From a virus, in the IMG/VR virus record IMGVR_UViG_3300044970_002342, positions 1 through 26,045 of that record: a stretch of 26,045 nt of DNA. One strand, written 5' to 3'. This document shows, piece after piece, positions 23,836 to 26,045 of this stretch. Numbering within the stretch: position 1 is the first letter of the stretch; each line of letters starts with the position of its first letter. Under the pieces are notes generated by a model. That model was given only the letters and a program-made list of their open reading frames with translations. It was not told where the DNA came from and searched no databases. Position numbers and translations under genes: made by a program.

Positions 23836-24834
23836 ATGGCATCAGCATATACCCTTAATATATTCGTTGTTAATAATGACCCAACTTGTTCGGCAACGAC
23901 AATTCAGTCTCAGGTAACAACAACCGCATGTTCAGAAACTTATTTGGTTAAAATAAGTTCACAATCCAATGCCTTAGGACCGTTTGCTGTTTATTCAGGT
24001 TCTACAGGAACAACCGCAATATATTCAGCCGCGACAAGAACCGAAATGGTAGCAGGTTTACCTATTGTAATATATAATGATGACCCAATTTGTCTTACAA
24101 CTCCTACACCAACACCGACACCAACGGCAACTGTTACACCGACTGTTACAACAACACCGACACAAACGCCTGGTGCAAGTCCAACACCAACGCCAACTGT
24201 AACACCTACAGAAACAACAACTCCTACCCCAACTCCAACTATTACTCCTTCACCAAGTTCGACTCTTGAATTTGCATACTTATTTATTGAACCTCAAAGT
24301 GGTTCAACAAATATTGGTCAGTATTTGTATGATTTGGATAATGCAAGAATATTCTTTGGATTTACAAATTCATCAATACCTGATACATCAAATTCAACAC
24401 AATTTAATATTGATATGAATGATTATGTATCATTCTCAGGTTGGACAGGTGGCACATTCCCTGCAGTACAATCTGAAACTGTACCACAAACATCGGGAGG
24501 TGTTGACACTTATGGAAATGCAATTACAGCATTTAACTTTAGAACACATCAAGTTCCTGCTGGCAGTGTTGGTGGTGCCGCTTGGTACACATGGATTATA
24601 CCAACAGGTTCAACAAATGGTTTAGAACAAATCCAAATTGATTTTAGTGTAAACGGAAATTCAAATTCACTAAACACAATTATTACAGATTCAACAATAA
24701 GAAATTATACCTTCACATATACAGGAGGAACAATACCCGTAGATACGTATAAAGTTTATACAACTTTTGCAGATTTGGCGTTCTACATAACAGATAATGA
24801 TAATATTTATTTTAAAGGTAATACAGTAGCGTAA
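23836..24834 (+). CDS. Pro-Thr linker protein with N- and C-terminal domains
   Basis: 332 residues in three parts. Residues 1-87 form a Cys-containing head (NNDPTCSATTIQSQV, ACSETYLVKISS, YSGSTGTTAIYS); it does not visibly match the heads of paralogues A and B. Residues 88-143 are a Pro-Thr array. Residues 144-332 are a beta-rich domain with aromatic motifs (FAYLFIEPQSG, ARIFFGFTNS, AAWYTWIIPTGS). The layout resembles paralogue A: head, extended linker, distal domain. A distal receptor-binding domain held away from the tail is a reasonable guess. The start follows the promoter-like element at 23806, and the stop is one base before the next ATG. Confidence 0.62.
   Translation: MASAYTLNIFVVNNDPTCSATTIQSQVTTTACSETYLVKISSQSNALGPFAVYSGSTGTTAIYSAATRTEMVAGLPIVIYNDDPICLTTPTPTPTPTATVTPTVTTTPTQTPGASPTPTPTVTPTETTTPTPTPTITPSPSSTLEFAYLFIEPQSGSTNIGQYLYDLDNARIFFGFTNSSIPDTSNSTQFNIDMNDYVSFSGWTGGTFPAVQSETVPQTSGGVDTYGNAITAFNFRTHQVPAGSVGGAAWYTWIIPTGSTNGLEQIQIDFSVNGNSNSLNTIITDSTIRNYTFTYTGGTIPVDTYKVYTTFADLAFYITDNDNIYFKGNTVA
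24097..24264 (+). repeat. Pro-Thr coding array in the 332-residue protein
   Basis: Encodes residues 88-143, mostly alternating Thr-Pro with some Ala, Val and Gln (TPTPTPTPTATVTP). It is the third Pro-Thr array in 3.1 kb. Codons differ from those in paralogue A, so it is not a fresh copy. Confidence 0.85.
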
Positions 24835-24835
24835 A

Positions 24836-26045
24836 ATGAGTTTTCCATACAATAACCCACAATCGGCCTCAAGACAAAATTTTCAAGTTTCGTTAGAAAA
24901 TAACTCCAATTTTGGTATCACATACTCAGTGTCCAATACGGGTGGTTATATGGAAGTTGCAAACCTATCTGATTTGCAATGGGATTTTTCAGGACAGACA
25001 GGATATATCACAGGTTCAACAATTCCTGTTCAATTTTTTAAAGGAACAGGTGCTGCATTTTCACCGAACATTTTAACATTAAATTCTGATTATTGGTCAT
25101 CGGGTAGAAGAAGATTGGGAATGTTGGTTTATGTTTATGAAACCGACAAAATTTATCAATTCCAAATTGACAATTATGAAACCATTTGGAATAGTGCAAC
25201 AGGAGCATCTAATACAGTTATATTCACAGATTATGGTGCAAATGTTAGGTCAACAACTTCACAAGGTGTTGATTTAATAACTGCATGGACTGGTTCAACA
25301 ATCGAAGGACAAGGTGGTGTGTCAAGAAACGATGCAAATTGGAGAATTTTTAATGGTTCATACCCTGTTATTACAGGTGGTACATACTCAGGTAATACAA
25401 TTTATTTAACAACAAATACAGGTTCTGAAATCCAAGTTACAGGTGTAACTTCAGGTCAAGGTGCTGGTATTACAGGTGGTACTTTAGATTATGTTGCAGG
25501 TAATTTAGAATTGTATGATGTTACAGGTGGAACTGTAACAATCACAGGTTTAACTGACACTTATATTACAGGTGGTACATATGATAGTTTTAGCCAAACG
25601 GTAACCCTAACTGATAATTATGGGGGTACTGTTACAATAACAGGATTTACCGCTGGGTCATCAGGGTCAAGCGGTTCATCAGGAACATCAGGTTCGAGCG
25701 GTTCTTCAGGTACTAGTGGAAGTGACGGAACATCAGGTTCGAGCGGTTCTTCAGGAACTAGCGGAAGTGATGGAACTTCAGGCTCGAGTGGTTCTTCAGG
25801 AACTAGTGGAAGTGACGGAACTTCAGGGTCAAGCGGTTCTTCAGGAACATCAGGTGTTGATGGAGCTTCAGGAACCTCAGGAACTTCAGGTAGTTCAGGA
25901 ACTTCAGGTTCAAGTGGTTCTTCAGGTTCAAGTGGTTCTTCAGGTTCAAGTGGTTCTTCAGGAACTTCAGGTTCAGACGGAACATCAGGTAGTTCAGGTT
26001 CATCAGGAACTTCAGGTTCAGACGGAACAAGTGGTTCTTCAGGAA
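24836..26045 (+). CDS. Collagen-like fibre protein, 3' end outside the window
   Basis: The frame is open from the ATG at 24836 to the window edge (403 codons), so the gene is partial. It begins MSFPYNNPQSASRQNFQVSL with a beta-rich N-terminal region containing YSVSNTGGYMEVANLSDL. Residues about 179-273 hold three strand repeats of 32-33 residues starting at Ile179, Ile212 and Ile244, each with ITGGT and TVTITG-type strands. From Gly274 the sequence is Gly-X-Y (GSS, GTS, GSD, with GVD and GAS once each) to the edge. The product is a trimeric fibre stalk with an unseen distal domain. It starts one base after the previous stop. Confidence 0.73.
   Translation, partial: MSFPYNNPQSASRQNFQVSLENNSNFGITYSVSNTGGYMEVANLSDLQWDFSGQTGYITGSTIPVQFFKGTGAAFSPNILTLNSDYWSSGRRRLGMLVYVYETDKIYQFQIDNYETIWNSATGASNTVIFTDYGANVRSTTSQGVDLITAWTGSTIEGQGGVSRNDANWRIFNGSYPVITGGTYSGNTIYLTTNTGSEIQVTGVTSGQGAGITGGTLDYVAGNLELYDVTGGTVTITGLTDTYITGGTYDSFSQTVTLTDNYGGTVTITGFTAGSSGSSGSSGTSGSSGSSGTSGSDGTSGSSGSSGTSGSDGTSGSSGSSGTSGSDGTSGSSGSSGTSGVDGASGTSGTSGSSGTSGSSGSSGSSGSSGSSGSSGTSGSDGTSGSSGSSGTSGSDGTSGSSG
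25655..26045 (+). repeat. Gly-X-Y coding array with a 45-base higher-order repeat
   Basis: At least 43 Gly-X-Y triplets, continuing past the edge. Within it are four 45-base units, 25682-25726, 25727-25771, 25772-25816 and 25817-25861, each encoding five triplets ending in GSD or, in the last, GVD. The units differ by a few synonymous bases. The pattern repeats the arrangement in the gene at 21478 but more regularly. Confidence 0.9.

Noticed and set aside
25803-26030. A 75-residue minus-strand open frame of Leu/Asn/Phe repeats
   Set aside because: It is the antisense of the Gly-X-Y array, where regular 9-base units keep a frame open by chance.

Overview
The window looks like a piece of the genome of a tailed phage with a contractile, T4-type tail, probably infecting a bacterium of the Bacteroidota. 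The sequence is AT-rich, every supported gene is on the + strand, and genes abut or overlap by 1 to 14 bases. The phage assignment rests on a GPW/gp25-family sheath initiator followed by a gp6-type (baseplate J family) wedge protein, a gp7/gpI-like wedge candidate and collagen-like fibre genes. The host assignment rests on three independent hints: start codons follow A/T-rich leaders with no Shine-Dalgarno-like GGAGG; a small DUF5522-type protein, a family I associate mainly with Bacteroidota; and a virion-module protein built from SprB-type repeats, the repeat of the Flavobacterium gliding adhesin. All family calls come from reading the sequence; no search was run.

Layout. 72-3531 holds replication and nucleotide genes: a DnaB/gp41-type helicase, a cobalamin-dependent (class II) ribonucleotide reductase, and the DUF5522 protein. 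3524-5806 holds the baseplate wedge genes gp25 and gp6. 5878-18746 holds six large structural genes: a 1767-residue protein with a hydrophobic block and a Cys cluster, a 587-residue unknown, two genes that start with GTG inside their neighbour, a 304-residue unknown, and a 974-residue protein with a gpI/gp7-like motif. 18746-26045 is an accessory fibre and adhesin region: an SprB-repeat protein, two paralogous proteins with Pro-Thr arrays, a third Pro-Thr protein, two collagen-like (Gly-X-Y) fibre proteins, a further tail-type protein and a 45-codon gene. The last fibre gene runs off the end of the window.

How the genes may work together. The first block makes DNA and dNTPs during infection. 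The second builds the hexagonal baseplate around the tail tube. The third probably decorates the baseplate and makes the receptor-binding apparatus. The third block is strongly modular: heads, Pro-Thr linkers, Gly-X-Y stalks and C-terminal domains recur in different combinations, as expected where host range evolves by domain shuffling.

Regulation. The heptamer TATTTAT lies 5 to 24 bases before six start codons, including all four spacers between genes that are longer than 25 bases or at the window start. Three copies are exactly 5 bases from the ATG, and two others sit in a shared 15-base element. This is the best candidate for an undescribed expression signal here. I see no tRNA, CRISPR array, insertion sequence, integrase or strong GC-rich terminator. 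No gene-free stretch exceeds about 85 bases.
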